From: Candidatus Saccharimonadota bacterium
GTDB taxonomy: Bacteria; Patescibacteriota; Saccharimonadia; Saccharimonadales; Saccharimonadaceae
Direction: 5' to 3'
Length of the DNA: 64,000 nt
Assembly (NCBI GenBank): GCA_003979185.1
Contig: RYWJ01000001.1
Coordinates: 1 to 64,000 of the forward strand
The translations under genes and the position numbers were made by a program. This document shows, in pieces, positions 18,394 through 27,884 of the stretch (within the stretch, counting starts at the first letter, position 1; every line of letters starts with the position of its first letter). The notes beneath the pieces were generated by a model. It ran no database searches. It was not told the origin of the DNA and saw only the letters and a list, made by a program, of their open reading frames with translations.

Positions 18394-18422
18394 TTGCATT
18401 TATTTCATATTTATGCTAAAAT
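18394..18422 (+). promoter_or_regulatory. rnpA promoter, probably leaderless
   Basis: TTGCAT (18394-18399) and TAAAAT (18417-18422) are 17 bp apart. The -10 box ends 6 nt before the rnpA ATG at 18429, so the transcript should start at the start codon. Confidence 0.7.
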
Positions 18423-18428
18423 AAAGGT

Positions 18429-18803
18429 ATGTTAGCTCAAAAATACCGCTTCCATTCTCGAGGTGGTGTGCGTTTTGTTTTTCAGAAGGGGAAAACCATC
18501 CGTACACCCATTCTGTCATTAGTGTATTTACCAAATAATCGTGGCTATCGCAGAGTTGCAGTGGTAGTATCAAAGAAGATTCTAAAGCTTGCTGTTGGAC
18601 GTAATCGTATCCGACGCCGAGTTTATGAAGCGATAAGGCTAGAACTAGAAAACTATCAGTCTCCTATGGACTATATTTTTGTGGTGTATAGTAAATCTAT
18701 TTCTACGATGTCTTTTTTAGAATTACGTAGAATGGTAAAGGATTTAATGGATAGAACTCAAATAGAATATATTTCTGAGAACCCATCGAAGCAGGCCGAA
18801 TAG
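18429..18803 (+). CDS. rnpA: ribonuclease P protein component
   Basis: 124 residues. It opens LAQKYRFHSRGGVRFVFQKGK and carries the RNR signature in VGRNRIRRRVYEAIR (about 56-70), which contacts RNase P RNA. It assists 5' maturation of tRNAs. Position after rpmH is conserved. No ribosome-binding site is visible; the -10 box placement suggests leaderless translation. Confidence 0.94.
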   Translation: MLAQKYRFHSRGGVRFVFQKGKTIRTPILSLVYLPNNRGYRRVAVVVSKKILKLAVGRNRIRRRVYEAIRLELENYQSPMDYIFVVYSKSISTMSFLELRRMVKDLMDRTQIEYISENPSKQAE

Positions 18804-18835
18804 AGAATAGGGGTGGCAAAATAGGCTTTATATGG

Positions 18836-18841
18836 TATAAT
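18836..18841 (+). promoter_or_regulatory. extended -10 box of yidC, probably leaderless
   Basis: TGG-TATAAT ends 6 nt before the yidC ATG at 18848. A weak -35 (GTGGCA) lies 17 bp upstream. Confidence 0.55.
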
Positions 18842-18847
18842 GGTGAT

Positions 18848-19900
18848 ATGTTTGCATTTATTGATATGATTATCGTGCGACCAATCACGAATATCTTATT
18901 CTTGATATATGGTTTAGTGGGGGATTTTGGTTTAGCAATTATCTTATTTACGGTTCTTGTAAAGATTTGTTTGTGGCCGTTGGTGAAGCGTCAATTACAT
19001 CAGACGCGTCTGATGCGCAAGATTCAGCCGCAACTTGCAGAGATTAAGAAAAACTGCAATGGTAATCGTCAGTTAGAATCTTTACAGATGATGGATTTGT
19101 ATAAACGCAACAATATTAAGCCGTTTCGCTCAATGTTGACCTTGATTATCCAGTTGCCGATCTTTATTGCGCTTTATACCGCTGTAAGAGTAATGGTGTT
19201 ACCGACACCGAGCGATAATCTATCAATTCGTGCTTATGCACCAGTGGCGCAAATGGAACGCATTCAAGATGTAATTGGTAAACAAGAAGCTTTTCTAAAT
19301 CAAGACCAAAATGCTGAGGAGAAGCAATCTTACGACTTTCACCCAACATTATTTGGTCTAGTGGATTTGGATGTTAAGGCTGGATTAGGATCAATAAGTG
19401 CTGGGATTATTTTGGTCTTTGCTATTGCGTCGGCTTTTTCTCAATATTGGATTTCACGACAACAGATGCCGTCTAACAAGAAGCATCGAAAAACATTCCG
19501 TCAAATTATGGCGGAGGCTGCCGAGGGCAAAGAGCCCGATCAAACCGAGCTTAATCAAATAGTTTCTGGGCAGATGTCGTATATGATGCCAGTTATGATG
19601 TTACTTTTGATGATTAACTTGCCTGGTGCGCTAGTCTTCTATTATTTGATTAGTAATCTTATGACGGGTGTGCAACAGAAATATATTTTGAGCAAGAGTG
19701 AAGAAGAGATGGAAATCTCAGCTGATAAGAAGATTATCAGGGAATTAAATAAAATTGAGGAAGCTCAGGTCGTAGACGATACGAGCAACCGTTGGATGAA
19801 AAATAAAAACTCCTCTAAAAATGAATCTGGAAAAGCTGGCGTAAAGATTACACGTATTTCCGCGAAGAGTCGTAAGGGTCATAAGAAGAAAAGGAGTTAA
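18848..19900 (+). CDS. yidC: YidC/Oxa1 membrane protein insertase
   Basis: 350 residues of the short Gram-positive type. Membrane helices are at about 15-45 (ITNILFLIYGLVGDFGLAIILFT), 95-115, 180-200 and 240-265. The conserved WPLVKRQLHQTRLMRKIQPQLAEIKK stretch includes the positively charged groove region. It inserts membrane proteins with or without Sec, important here for the many T4SS and glycan membrane proteins. The C-terminus is basic (KSRKGHKKKRS), which can help contact the ribosome. It lies between rnpA and jag in standard order. Confidence 0.95.
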   Translation: MFAFIDMIIVRPITNILFLIYGLVGDFGLAIILFTVLVKICLWPLVKRQLHQTRLMRKIQPQLAEIKKNCNGNRQLESLQMMDLYKRNNIKPFRSMLTLIIQLPIFIALYTAVRVMVLPTPSDNLSIRAYAPVAQMERIQDVIGKQEAFLNQDQNAEEKQSYDFHPTLFGLVDLDVKAGLGSISAGIILVFAIASAFSQYWISRQQMPSNKKHRKTFRQIMAEAAEGKEPDQTELNQIVSGQMSYMMPVMMLLLMINLPGALVFYYLISNLMTGVQQKYILSKSEEEMEISADKKIIRELNKIEEAQVVDDTSNRWMKNKNSSKNESGKAGVKITRISAKSRKGHKKKRS

Positions 19901-19905
19901 AGACT

Positions 19906-20367
19906 ATGAATAAAGATGAATCAATTCGTTTTGCCACAAAATATCTAGAAGACTTACTGTCATTTTTCGGGGTTAATGTGGCGGTGGATTCAACTTTGGA
20001 TGATGAGGTGATCCAGCTTGCCATTCCTTCCACTTCGATGAACTCACTTTTGATCGGTAAAGAAGCGAATAATTTGCGCGCTTTGCAGCACATAGTTTCG
20101 ATGGCCTTAACAAGTCGTGAGGCGGAGCTAACTCGAGTTAATGTTGATGTGGCGGATTATAAACGTCAGAGAGCAGACAGGTTGTCTGAGCAGGCAGAAA
20201 AATGGATTCATGAGGTCCGTGCGACTGGCAAAACGAAGATTCTAAACCTTAATGCTGCTGATCGACGTATTGTGCACAAAGTAGCTCAGGATTATTCTGA
20301 TATAAAAACTCATTCCGAGGGAGAAGGCCGAGAACGCCAATTGTATTTGGAAAAGGTCATAGACTAA
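19906..20367 (+). CDS. jag: Jag/KhpB RNA-binding protein (KH and R3H domains)
   Basis: 153 residues. A KH-II-like domain (about 25-95) includes LLIGKEANNLRALQHIVS, the GxxG-type loop; an R3H domain follows (about 95-150) with ADRRIVHKVAQDYSDIKTHSEGEGRERQLYL. The N-terminal Jag_N domain of some homologues is missing. An AAGGAG site overlaps the end of yidC, 5 nt upstream, so the two are translated from one message. Homologues bind RNA and influence cell elongation and division. Confidence 0.92.
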   Translation: MNKDESIRFATKYLEDLLSFFGVNVAVDSTLDDEVIQLAIPSTSMNSLLIGKEANNLRALQHIVSMALTSREAELTRVNVDVADYKRQRADRLSEQAEKWIHEVRATGKTKILNLNAADRRIVHKVAQDYSDIKTHSEGEGRERQLYLEKVID

Positions 20368-20449
20368 ATATTTCTGCCACTCTCAGATAAGCGCAGGATG
20401 GTATAATAATAACCAAATTAGTTTAAGGGAGAAGTGTCAACCAGATTTA

Positions 20450-20477
20450 AAATATTACCCTATACGGGTAATATTTT
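20450..20477. terminator. bidirectional terminator between jag and the LCP gene
   Basis: AAATATTACCC / GGGTAATATTT with a TATAC loop, followed by a T run on the plus strand. It sits directly at the stop of the minus-strand LCP gene, so it can serve both converging units. A TATAAT at 20402-20407 lies about 45 bp before it. Confidence 0.75.
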
Positions 20478-22265
20478 TTATGCTGCATCACCACTGAATC
20501 CAAGAAGGATAATAATATCAGTTTCTCCGGGGTCAATATCACTTGGTAGCTCATCACCAGATTTTACACTAATACCGTAGCGCTCAGCTAGCGCGGTCGT
20601 GGTAGCAGGGAAGTCTTGTCCAACTACGTAAACGCAATACTTTGATGCGCAACTACCAGTGGTTGTATCACCAATGCTCACTACATTGTATCCATCATCC
20701 TGCAATCGACTGCGCTCTGCTCCTGCTACACCATATTGACCACTAGCGTTATAGATTGCGATACGAGCATGTTCGCGTGCGGTTGGGTTACTACTAAACA
20801 TCTCTGCGACGTATTCTTGGATCTTTGTGTAATTATTTACACCAGCGGAGGGGATCACATAGGAAACATTATTAATTGTATCAGTTGTCATATAAAATGT
20901 ATTGGTTTCATAATCCACCAATGGTACTTGCCGGATATTGGCGACATTAAAGTCAGTTAAGACGCGTACACCAGCCTTGATATTATCTGTCGAGAAATTG
21001 GAGCGGAAGTTATCACCAAGGATATTGAGAATATTAAGCGCCTCACCAGCACCAATACCGTTTTGCATCACTTTACTAATGATTGCCTCGACAATCTTTT
21101 GTTGTGTATTGCCACGCGTGAAGTCACCACCTTGAGTGCCATGACGAGCGCGAGCTAAACCGAGTGCCTGCTCGCCATTGACTTGTATTGGTACGCCAGC
21201 CTGCGCAACAGCGCCGGTGTAGTCATAATCGGCAATGTTCTCATCCAATGTAACCGTAATTCCGCCAATAGTATCAATAATGTCAATCAAGGAAGCCCAG
21301 TTGATATGTGCGTAGTATTGGAATTTGATGCCCAATACGTCACCAACTTGCTTCATGAGTGCTTCAGCTCCAGCCTGCTCATTAGTACCATCTTGATTAT
21401 TACACCAAAATACCTCATTAATTTTCCCAACCGAGCAAGCCATCGGTACTTTTAGGTCGCGGGGAAGACTAAGTAGGGCTACATCCTTAGTTTTTTGGTC
21501 TAAGCTTGCAACCATAATTGAATCAGTTAGTTGAGCACCGTCGTGTGTTCCATGAGCGGTGTCGCCATTCATGTTATATCCCTCAGTACCAAAAATGAGT
21601 ACATTGGTGCGACCATTCTGATCTTCTGCAAAAGGCACCTCATCCGATACTACCGACACGATGGCATCCCAGAGACCAGACTTGCCGCCAGTCAGGCGCG
21701 AAATTAGCTCGTCGCCCCACTTATAAACAACTCCACCACCAATGATTAGTAGGCATATAAAAGCAATGGTGATGTTGCGTGCAAGATGGCGCTTCTTATG
21801 GTGAGGTCGCTTTGCTCGTGTTGGCGGACCTGGTTGCTCTATGCCGTCATCTGAGCCTTGGTTGAGAAAGTCAGATTGACCATCTTCGCCCCAAGAATTT
21901 AGAAAATTATTAGTACTCGTCCGCTCTTTTGCTTTTGGATTTTTTTCTCCAATGGATACTTGTTCGAGGTCACCTAGTAAATCTGACCAATCAGAACCAG
22001 TAGTGAAATCACTAGCATTATCTACATATTCGGAGTCAAAATCAAAAGTTTGTACTGGATCAAGGAATTCATTAGTAGAGTTTTTTCTTTTAATTGAATC
22101 TATTGAATCGATGAGAGCTTGACGTTGTCGGGAAACTACGGGTTTAGTACTGGTTGGGCGTTTCATCATATCAATGGCATGCGAAGAACTACGTACAGTT
22201 TCTACTGGGCGTTTTGATGAACTTGATTCGCGCACTTTTAAACCATCAATAGTTGTTTTTGACAT
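20478..22265 (-). CDS. LytR-CpsA-Psr (LCP) family glycopolymer ligase
   Basis: 595 residues from the ATG at 22265; an in-frame ATG at 22277 is possible. A long polar cytoplasmic N-terminus (1-160) precedes one membrane helix (about 163-185). The LCP domain (about 220-410) shows DSIMVASLDQ, the LSLPRDLKV motif with the phosphate-binding Arg, and ARARHGTQGGDFTRGNTQQ. A C-terminal LytR_C-type domain (about 500-595) starts ARIAIYNASG. LCP enzymes transfer polyprenyl-phosphate-linked glycans to peptidoglycan or proteins outside the cell, matching the large glycan locus downstream. It is divergent from the LexA-like gene. Confidence 0.92.
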   Translation of the reverse strand: MSKTTIDGLKVRESSSSKRPVETVRSSSHAIDMMKRPTSTKPVVSRQRQALIDSIDSIKRKNSTNEFLDPVQTFDFDSEYVDNASDFTTGSDWSDLLGDLEQVSIGEKNPKAKERTSTNNFLNSWGEDGQSDFLNQGSDDGIEQPGPPTRAKRPHHKKRHLARNITIAFICLLIIGGGVVYKWGDELISRLTGGKSGLWDAIVSVVSDEVPFAEDQNGRTNVLIFGTEGYNMNGDTAHGTHDGAQLTDSIMVASLDQKTKDVALLSLPRDLKVPMACSVGKINEVFWCNNQDGTNEQAGAEALMKQVGDVLGIKFQYYAHINWASLIDIIDTIGGITVTLDENIADYDYTGAVAQAGVPIQVNGEQALGLARARHGTQGGDFTRGNTQQKIVEAIISKVMQNGIGAGEALNILNILGDNFRSNFSTDNIKAGVRVLTDFNVANIRQVPLVDYETNTFYMTTDTINNVSYVIPSAGVNNYTKIQEYVAEMFSSNPTAREHARIAIYNASGQYGVAGAERSRLQDDGYNVVSIGDTTTGSCASKYCVYVVGQDFPATTTALAERYGISVKSGDELPSDIDPGETDIIILLGFSGDAA

Positions 22266-22354
22266 CTGCCTTCCCATATGGACACCAAGAAGATTGAGTA
22301 GGAACTCAATATCTAGTTTTCCAATTACTTTTTATGATATACTTATTATAACAT

Positions 22355-22696
22355 ATGAAAGCAAAATTGACTAAAAAACAAGCGCTTATTATAGATTTTA
22401 TTAAGGATTTTACCGCGCGGCAGGGGGAATCGCCATCATATCGAGAGATTATGGCGGCTTTGGGTTTATCTTCGGTGTCAGCGGTAGCAGAACATATTGA
22501 TAATCTTGTGAAAAAAGGTGCCCTGAAAAAGGTCCCTGGCGCAGCACGTTCTTTGGAAGTAGTCGATCTAAGTTACCCGGAAACAACAGCCCTTTTTCGG
22601 CAAGCTATCGCTCATACGGAAGTAACCGACCAAGCAATTTTGCGAAAAGCAGCAGAGATTCTTGGTATTGATTTAGAAAACTCAGAAACTTCTTAA
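22355..22696 (+). CDS. LexA-type DNA-binding protein lacking the protease domain
   Basis: 113 residues. Residues 1-65 match the LexA winged helix (LTKKQALIIDFIKDF, GESPSYREIMAALGLSSVSAVAEHIDNLVKKGAL). The S24 self-cleavage domain, with its Ala-Gly site and Ser/Lys pair, is absent; instead there is a 45-residue helical tail. It therefore cannot act as a RecA-cleaved SOS repressor in the usual way. It is divergently placed 90 bp from the LCP gene and may control it; that is inference. Confidence 0.8.
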   Translation: MKAKLTKKQALIIDFIKDFTARQGESPSYREIMAALGLSSVSAVAEHIDNLVKKGALKKVPGAARSLEVVDLSYPETTALFRQAIAHTEVTDQAILRKAAEILGIDLENSETS

Positions 22697-22758
22697 ATCA
22701 TCTTGTTCTAAGCTTGACTACTGGGATGAGTTTGTTATACTGAGAATAGGAGAAAGTC

Positions 22759-23319
22759 ATGTCAAGATCAGAGTCTAGCTCTCACCGTGTTCCACCATAT
22801 AGACGTCCAATTATCGTTGGTGGATTTTTGTTAGTTTTGGTGGTTGTGGTGGTAGTAACAATTCTGGTTTTTAAAAATATTGACTCTAGCAAGGATCATG
22901 TCGGTGCTGATCAAACTAATCCGTCTATTGATCAGCCGGTCACCGAACCAGAGCAGCCTAGTACGGATCCTGATGATGTGGAGAATAAAACCCCTCAATA
23001 CGAGGGTGAGGATCCGAATGATTTGCCAGAGTTGACCGGAGTGATTGTTTATAAAGATATTGATCGGGAAACCTTAACCTTACATTCCGCAGTAAGTATT
23101 AATCAATACTTACAAGGTGACGGACAGTGTGTCTTTAATTTGAAGAAGGACGAAGCAATCATTCGGACCACTTCAGCAATAGCAACTCCAGATGTTACAA
23201 CTTCGGCCTGCGGACCGATTGATATATCGGTAGAGGGGCTATCTGGTATCTATCAAATCGAAGTTATAATGACTGGTGATGGCAAACATGGTATAATAAC
23301 TAGTGAGATACAGATTTAG
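22759..23319 (+). CDS. single-pass membrane protein with extracytoplasmic beta-rich domain
   Basis: 186 residues. A basic N-terminus, a membrane helix (about 16-38), an acidic D/E/P/Q linker (43-90), and a 95-residue domain with two cysteines (GDGQCVFNL, TSACGPID) that probably form a disulfide. A clear promoter (TTGACT, 16 bp, TATACT) and an AGGAG site precede the ATG. I do not recognise the family; a small adhesion or surface role would fit. Confidence 0.72.
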   Translation: MSRSESSSHRVPPYRRPIIVGGFLLVLVVVVVVTILVFKNIDSSKDHVGADQTNPSIDQPVTEPEQPSTDPDDVENKTPQYEGEDPNDLPELTGVIVYKDIDRETLTLHSAVSINQYLQGDGQCVFNLKKDEAIIRTTSAIATPDVTTSACGPIDISVEGLSGIYQIEVIMTGDGKHGIITSEIQI

Positions 23320-23355
23320 TCATTATTTATCAAAATATAAACAGGGAACACAAAC

Positions 23356-25551
23356 ATGCAACGAATCACAACCAACCTAAAGACGGAATTACGTCAAAAC
23401 CGTAATTTGGTTTTTGTGGTATTTGTGTTTTGTATGATGGCTGTACTTTCTTTTTGCGCAACTAGCAATATGCAGGATTCTATGGCAGCTGATGCTACAA
23501 AATTCCAACCAGGCAATATTATTAGTGATGCGGTGATGGCAAATTCTTCAGCGATGAGTTTACAAGAAATTCAGAATTTTTTGGATAGCAAAAATAAATG
23601 TGACAATCGTGACTATAACTTATATTTACAATACACAAAGGCTCATCCGAATATTCAGTGGCACTGGGAAGGGGAACCATATAATGGTCACTTTGTTTGC
23701 TTAGCTCAGGAGAGATTCAGTGATGGTGTAGAGATTGGTTACGGTCAAACCGCAGCGGAGATTATCTATGAGGCGGCTCAGGAATATCGGATCAATCCTC
23801 AGGTACTAATCGTGCTTTTGCAAAAAGAGTCTAGCCTTATTACCGACAAAGTTCCAAATACACATGATTATCGTCAAGCAACAGGATATGGCTGCCCAGA
23901 CACGGCGGCATGTGATTCGAAGTATTATGGTTTTAAGAATCAGATATATCGTGCGGCTGAGTTATTCCGGTATACTTTGGATCATGGATATTCATTATAC
24001 CCAGAGAAAAGAACTGTTTATGTAGGATATCATCCGAACTCTAGTTGTGGTGGGTCGCAGATTTATATTGAAAATCGTGCTACATCGGCCCTATATCGCT
24101 ATACACCATATCAGCCAAATGGTGCTGCAATTGCTGCTGGATACGGTACTGGTAATGCTTGTTCAGCTTATGGCAATCGCAACTTTTATCTATATTTTAC
24201 AGATTGGTTCGGAAGTACTCAGGTAAAGGTGGAGGGAGAGCTAGTAACTATTCCGGACGGAGAATATAGCCTTGTGTCGGCGGTTGGCTCTCAACGTTCA
24301 CTAGCAATTAGTGGTACCAATGCACAGTTGGCAGAGTTGAATATGAATGATCAATCCCAACGTTTTAGGATTGAGCGTGATACTTCGACAAATTATTATC
24401 AATTAACCAATCTTCGAACTGGACAACCAGTAATTGCGCACAGTAAGACCCCAGAACAGGGCACAAATGTGGGATGTGGCGCTTCAACAACCTGTTCAAG
24501 ATGGTGGAAAATCTATCAGACCAAGGATGGACATCTCATATTTGAGTCAAGCTGCAACAACGGGATGGTATTGGATGTTGCGCGCGGTAGTAATATGGTT
24601 GGCACTAATGTAGAAATTTATGTTGCTGATGGGACAAAGGCGCAAAAATGGAAGCTAGTAGTGGGGAAGACTATTGATGATGGGGTTTATACTATTTCTT
24701 CGAATGTGAATGATAAAAAAATGATTGACCTTGAGGGTGGGTGGAATTTTAATGGTAATAATATTCAGATTTGGGACGATAATAAGGCAAATGCACAAAA
24801 ATGGCGAGTGCAGTATGATTTAAATAAGCACTATTACACACTAACGAATCCCGATAGTGGTAAACGTTTCGATCTTGCTGGAGCAAAAACTCAAGCTGGT
24901 ACAAATATTGGTATTTGGGAATCGGTCGATGCCTGTTCACAATACTGGCAAATTATACCAAATGGCGATGCGTATACCATTATATCTACGTGTGCTGCAA
25001 ATATGACTGTTGATTTAGCTGGCGGGGCTACTAAGAATGCTACTAATATTCAACTTTGGTCCCATAATGGAGCTGATGCACAAAAATGGCGGTTCCACAA
25101 TCAACAAGTTTTGCAGGATGGAAACTACGAGATTTTGAGTAGTGTTGATTCGAAATATGCAATTGATATTGAGGGCGGATGGAACCGTAATGCGGTAAAC
25201 GTCAATCTTTATCAAGCCAATAGCGTAGCTGAAGCACAATTATGGAATATCCGCTATAATAGCGCAACGGGTGACTATACACTCTTAAATCAAACTAAGG
25301 ATCGTTCGTTTGATTTAGAGGGGGGATATACTAAAATGAACACCAACATTCAAATTTGGGCTAATAACAATGCTTGTGCACAACGCTGGACTATTGTAAG
25401 TAATCCTGATGCAACATATACAATGATTTCCACCTGTACGCACGAGGGGGCTGTAGATTTGAAGGATGGATTAGCTAATAATACTAGCAATATTCGTCTT
25501 TGGACTGTTGATGGTACCGCGGCTCAAAAGTGGATTTTTAAGCGTAAATAG
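23356..25551 (+). CDS. secreted protein with lysozyme-like N-domain and ricin-type lectin repeats
   Basis: 731 residues. Signal-anchor-like hydrophobic segment at about 18-37. Residues 110-295 contain AAQEYRINPQVLIVLLQKESSLIT and GYGCPDTAACDSKYYGF, a pattern seen in secreted lysozyme-like/transglycosylase-type domains, though the catalytic assignment is uncertain. From about 300 to the end there are at least eight QxW-type motifs (AQKWKL, AQKWRV, SQYWQI, AQKWRF, AQLWNI, AQRWTI, AQKWIF and a divergent SRWWKI), i.e. about three beta-trefoil ricin-B lectin units of three subdomains each. It should bind glycans, plausibly on the host bacterium. Convergent with the next gene, 4 nt apart. Confidence 0.85.
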   Translation: MQRITTNLKTELRQNRNLVFVVFVFCMMAVLSFCATSNMQDSMAADATKFQPGNIISDAVMANSSAMSLQEIQNFLDSKNKCDNRDYNLYLQYTKAHPNIQWHWEGEPYNGHFVCLAQERFSDGVEIGYGQTAAEIIYEAAQEYRINPQVLIVLLQKESSLITDKVPNTHDYRQATGYGCPDTAACDSKYYGFKNQIYRAAELFRYTLDHGYSLYPEKRTVYVGYHPNSSCGGSQIYIENRATSALYRYTPYQPNGAAIAAGYGTGNACSAYGNRNFYLYFTDWFGSTQVKVEGELVTIPDGEYSLVSAVGSQRSLAISGTNAQLAELNMNDQSQRFRIERDTSTNYYQLTNLRTGQPVIAHSKTPEQGTNVGCGASTTCSRWWKIYQTKDGHLIFESSCNNGMVLDVARGSNMVGTNVEIYVADGTKAQKWKLVVGKTIDDGVYTISSNVNDKKMIDLEGGWNFNGNNIQIWDDNKANAQKWRVQYDLNKHYYTLTNPDSGKRFDLAGAKTQAGTNIGIWESVDACSQYWQIIPNGDAYTIISTCAANMTVDLAGGATKNATNIQLWSHNGADAQKWRFHNQQVLQDGNYEILSSVDSKYAIDIEGGWNRNAVNVNLYQANSVAEAQLWNIRYNSATGDYTLLNQTKDRSFDLEGGYTKMNTNIQIWANNNACAQRWTIVSNPDATYTMISTCTHEGAVDLKDGLANNTSNIRLWTVDGTAAQKWIFKRK

Positions 25552-25555
25552 GTTT

Positions 25556-26308
25556 TTAGATGCCGGCAGATTTTAAATCGCGGTCGATTTTCTGAAAATC
25601 AACTAAGGCATCCTTACCAATTTTAAAGATTCTTTTCATGTTGATAGAGTTTGTTCCGCCTTGCCGTGGTCTAAATGTGATTGGAATATACTTAATACGT
25701 TGATTTTTACGATGATATACTACCGTGAGTACAATATTAGATAAATTAAAGTCGGGTGGAATATATTGGACGCATTGAGATAGAGTACCGCGATTCATTA
25801 GCCTGAAAGGAGCATTTGCATCGGTAACGGTAACCCCGAATTTGGCTTTGACGGTGCACTTTAGAACTTTGGTAACGAATTTTCTCGATAAACCATCTTC
25901 TCGATGATTCCTGTGTCCAATAATCATGTCGTAATCATTCCGCAAGTTCCAAAACTGATGAAATTCTTCGGGGCGAGTTTGACCATCAGAGTCTGTTTGA
26001 AAGATGAAATCAGCTTTATTTTTGAGAGCGTATTTATAACCATATAGAACAGTTGCTCCATGACCAGAATTAGCTTTATCGATTACCAACAATAGTGGTT
26101 TGGTTCTGCATAAATTTTTAGCAATTTCTGCAGTATTGTCTTTGCTACCATCATTAAGTATAACCAGTCTAGATTTCTTGTTACCATTGTATTTTTCTAC
26201 TATAGGATACCATTCGTTAATCACATTAGTAATGTTGTCAGCTTCATTGTAGGCGGGAATGACGATATATAGGATATCTTGCTTGCTCATTGTTTTATTT
26301 GCTTTCAT
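25556..26308 (-). CDS. GT2 glycosyltransferase, polyprenyl-phosphate-sugar synthase-like
   Basis: 250 residues with a single GT-A domain: YIVIPAYNEADNITNVI, LVILNDGSKDNT, FIFQTDSDGQT (DxD-like, metal and nucleotide-sugar binding) and a late RPRQGGTNSINMKRIFKIG. The architecture matches DPM1/DolP-mannose-synthase-like enzymes without C-terminal membrane helices. It overlaps the upstream GT-C-like gene by 14 nt, so it may make the lipid-linked sugar that the GT-C protein uses. The donor sugar cannot be read from sequence. Confidence 0.88.
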   Translation of the reverse strand: MKANKTMSKQDILYIVIPAYNEADNITNVINEWYPIVEKYNGNKKSRLVILNDGSKDNTAEIAKNLCRTKPLLLVIDKANSGHGATVLYGYKYALKNKADFIFQTDSDGQTRPEEFHQFWNLRNDYDMIIGHRNHREDGLSRKFVTKVLKCTVKAKFGVTVTDANAPFRLMNRGTLSQCVQYIPPDFNLSNIVLTVVYHRKNQRIKYIPITFRPRQGGTNSINMKRIFKIGKDALVDFQKIDRDLKSAGI

Positions 26309-27884
26309 CTATTAGTTTGTATAGAACGTAGTGATTGTTGGAATCTTGGTCAATCTTTTGATAATATTTTTGCAAGATATCACTAATTCCATATATAGGG
26401 TCTTTTGCTGAGTCATCTTCGACGAGGAGATATTCTGCACGATTATCTTGAAAATCTTGATAAATATCTTTTTTAACATCCTCTGTGAAAGAAGACAACC
26501 AATTTTGTATAAGCGGAACACGATTTTGAGAAACTAGTTTATAGCGTACATAGATGCCTTTTAATGAGTTATGACCATAAGCGGTGAAAGTGGTATTTCT
26601 AATCTCATCCAAATGTCTGTCCATCAGTGGTTCATAACCAATACCTTCACTACCAGATTTACGAATCATATTGTACTGATCCACTAAGTTTGTAGCACGA
26701 TCTAGTAGCTGGTTATAGGTTACGATTGCCATCAGGCTAATCATACCAATATAAGCAGCTTGACGTATGCTATCGCTATGCTCAAATAAAATGATTTCAT
26801 TTAACAGTAGGAGTGTCTGGAAGGTAATTGGCAAAGCATATTGAGGATAGCTTCTCGCTGATAAGAATAAGTATGCTTCTAATGCAAACGTGATTAGCAT
26901 CATCGTCGCATATGCGTCTTTCTTGCGTGCAAACGCTAAGATTGCTGCTGGTATAAGGCATAAAAATGGCAAGAATGTAGTAATGAAATAGTATAAAGTT
27001 TCACCAGTCATGCCACGTAGCCAAGTACCAATATTACTTGCATATTCAAAATTAAAAATAAGCGTGCAATAAATAAAGTCACCCAATGCGCCATTCAATA
27101 GGAAGTACATTGCAAAAGGCACCCACATAACTAATACCCCAACCGTACCATATAGGAGATTTTGTCTTAAGTTTTTCCATCGTTTTTGTACTATTAAAAC
27201 GCATAGAATAACCAAAACGCCAGCACATACTGGAATTGCATGTGTCAGTTGCAATAAAAGGCAAGCGCCGATTGAAATTCCATATATAAAAGCCCATTTT
27301 GGGTCATGATCACCCAGCTCGGGCTGGTAGAAATATCTTACAAGGTAATACATGGCGATCATTAAAAATGGTAGGTTATATTCTTGTACGGTATTGCCAG
27401 CAGAATATCCAGCAATCATCAGGATTAGCATAATTGTAATACTAATTCCACCCCATAGAACCGATTTTTTCGCTAGTTGACTGAGCTTCCAAGCGAAAAC
27501 TAAAGTAACCGTTAGGGAAATAATCTGAAAAACCATTATTCCGTAACAACTTTCTCCACCCATCCACCAACCGAGCATATTTACTAAGTAGATAATTGGG
27601 CCTTTATGATCAAAAGTATCACGATAAGGGATTCTGCCATGTAGCCAGTGTTGCCCATCAGTTTGAAAATGCAACGAATCGGCGCCATCATATACGCCAG
27701 CATAAGCTGGATAATCTCGAAAAATAGGAGAGGTACTTAAAGAAAATAGAAAAACAAATACCGTAGCCACTAGACAAAGAGCCATATATAATATGATCGT
27801 CTTGCGGTTTTTATTCCAAAAACTCAAGAATTGACCCCGTCTGACTCGCATGACTTGACTGCGAGGTATAGACCTCTTCATCAC
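26295..27884 (-). CDS. multi-pass GT-C-type glycosyltransferase-like membrane protein
   Basis: 529 residues with about 11 membrane helices and a short hydrophilic C-terminus. After the first helix comes an extracytoplasmic loop with DSLHFQTDGQHWLHGRIPYRDTFDHKGP, where the acidic-plus-HKGP pattern resembles the catalytic loop of PMT/ArnT-type GT-C enzymes using lipid-linked donors. It has its own TATAAT (minus strand, about 27909-27914) and a GAGGAG site before the ATG. Paired with the overlapping GT2 gene, it likely attaches a sugar outside the membrane. Confidence 0.8.
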   Translation of the reverse strand: MMKRSIPRSQVMRVRRGQFLSFWNKNRKTIILYMALCLVATVFVFLFSLSTSPIFRDYPAYAGVYDGADSLHFQTDGQHWLHGRIPYRDTFDHKGPIIYLVNMLGWWMGGESCYGIMVFQIISLTVTLVFAWKLSQLAKKSVLWGGISITIMLILMIAGYSAGNTVQEYNLPFLMIAMYYLVRYFYQPELGDHDPKWAFIYGISIGACLLLQLTHAIPVCAGVLVILCVLIVQKRWKNLRQNLLYGTVGVLVMWVPFAMYFLLNGALGDFIYCTLIFNFEYASNIGTWLRGMTGETLYYFITTFLPFLCLIPAAILAFARKKDAYATMMLITFALEAYLFLSARSYPQYALPITFQTLLLLNEIILFEHSDSIRQAAYIGMISLMAIVTYNQLLDRATNLVDQYNMIRKSGSEGIGYEPLMDRHLDEIRNTTFTAYGHNSLKGIYVRYKLVSQNRVPLIQNWLSSFTEDVKKDIYQDFQDNRAEYLLVEDDSAKDPIYGISDILQKYYQKIDQDSNNHYVLYKLIDESK

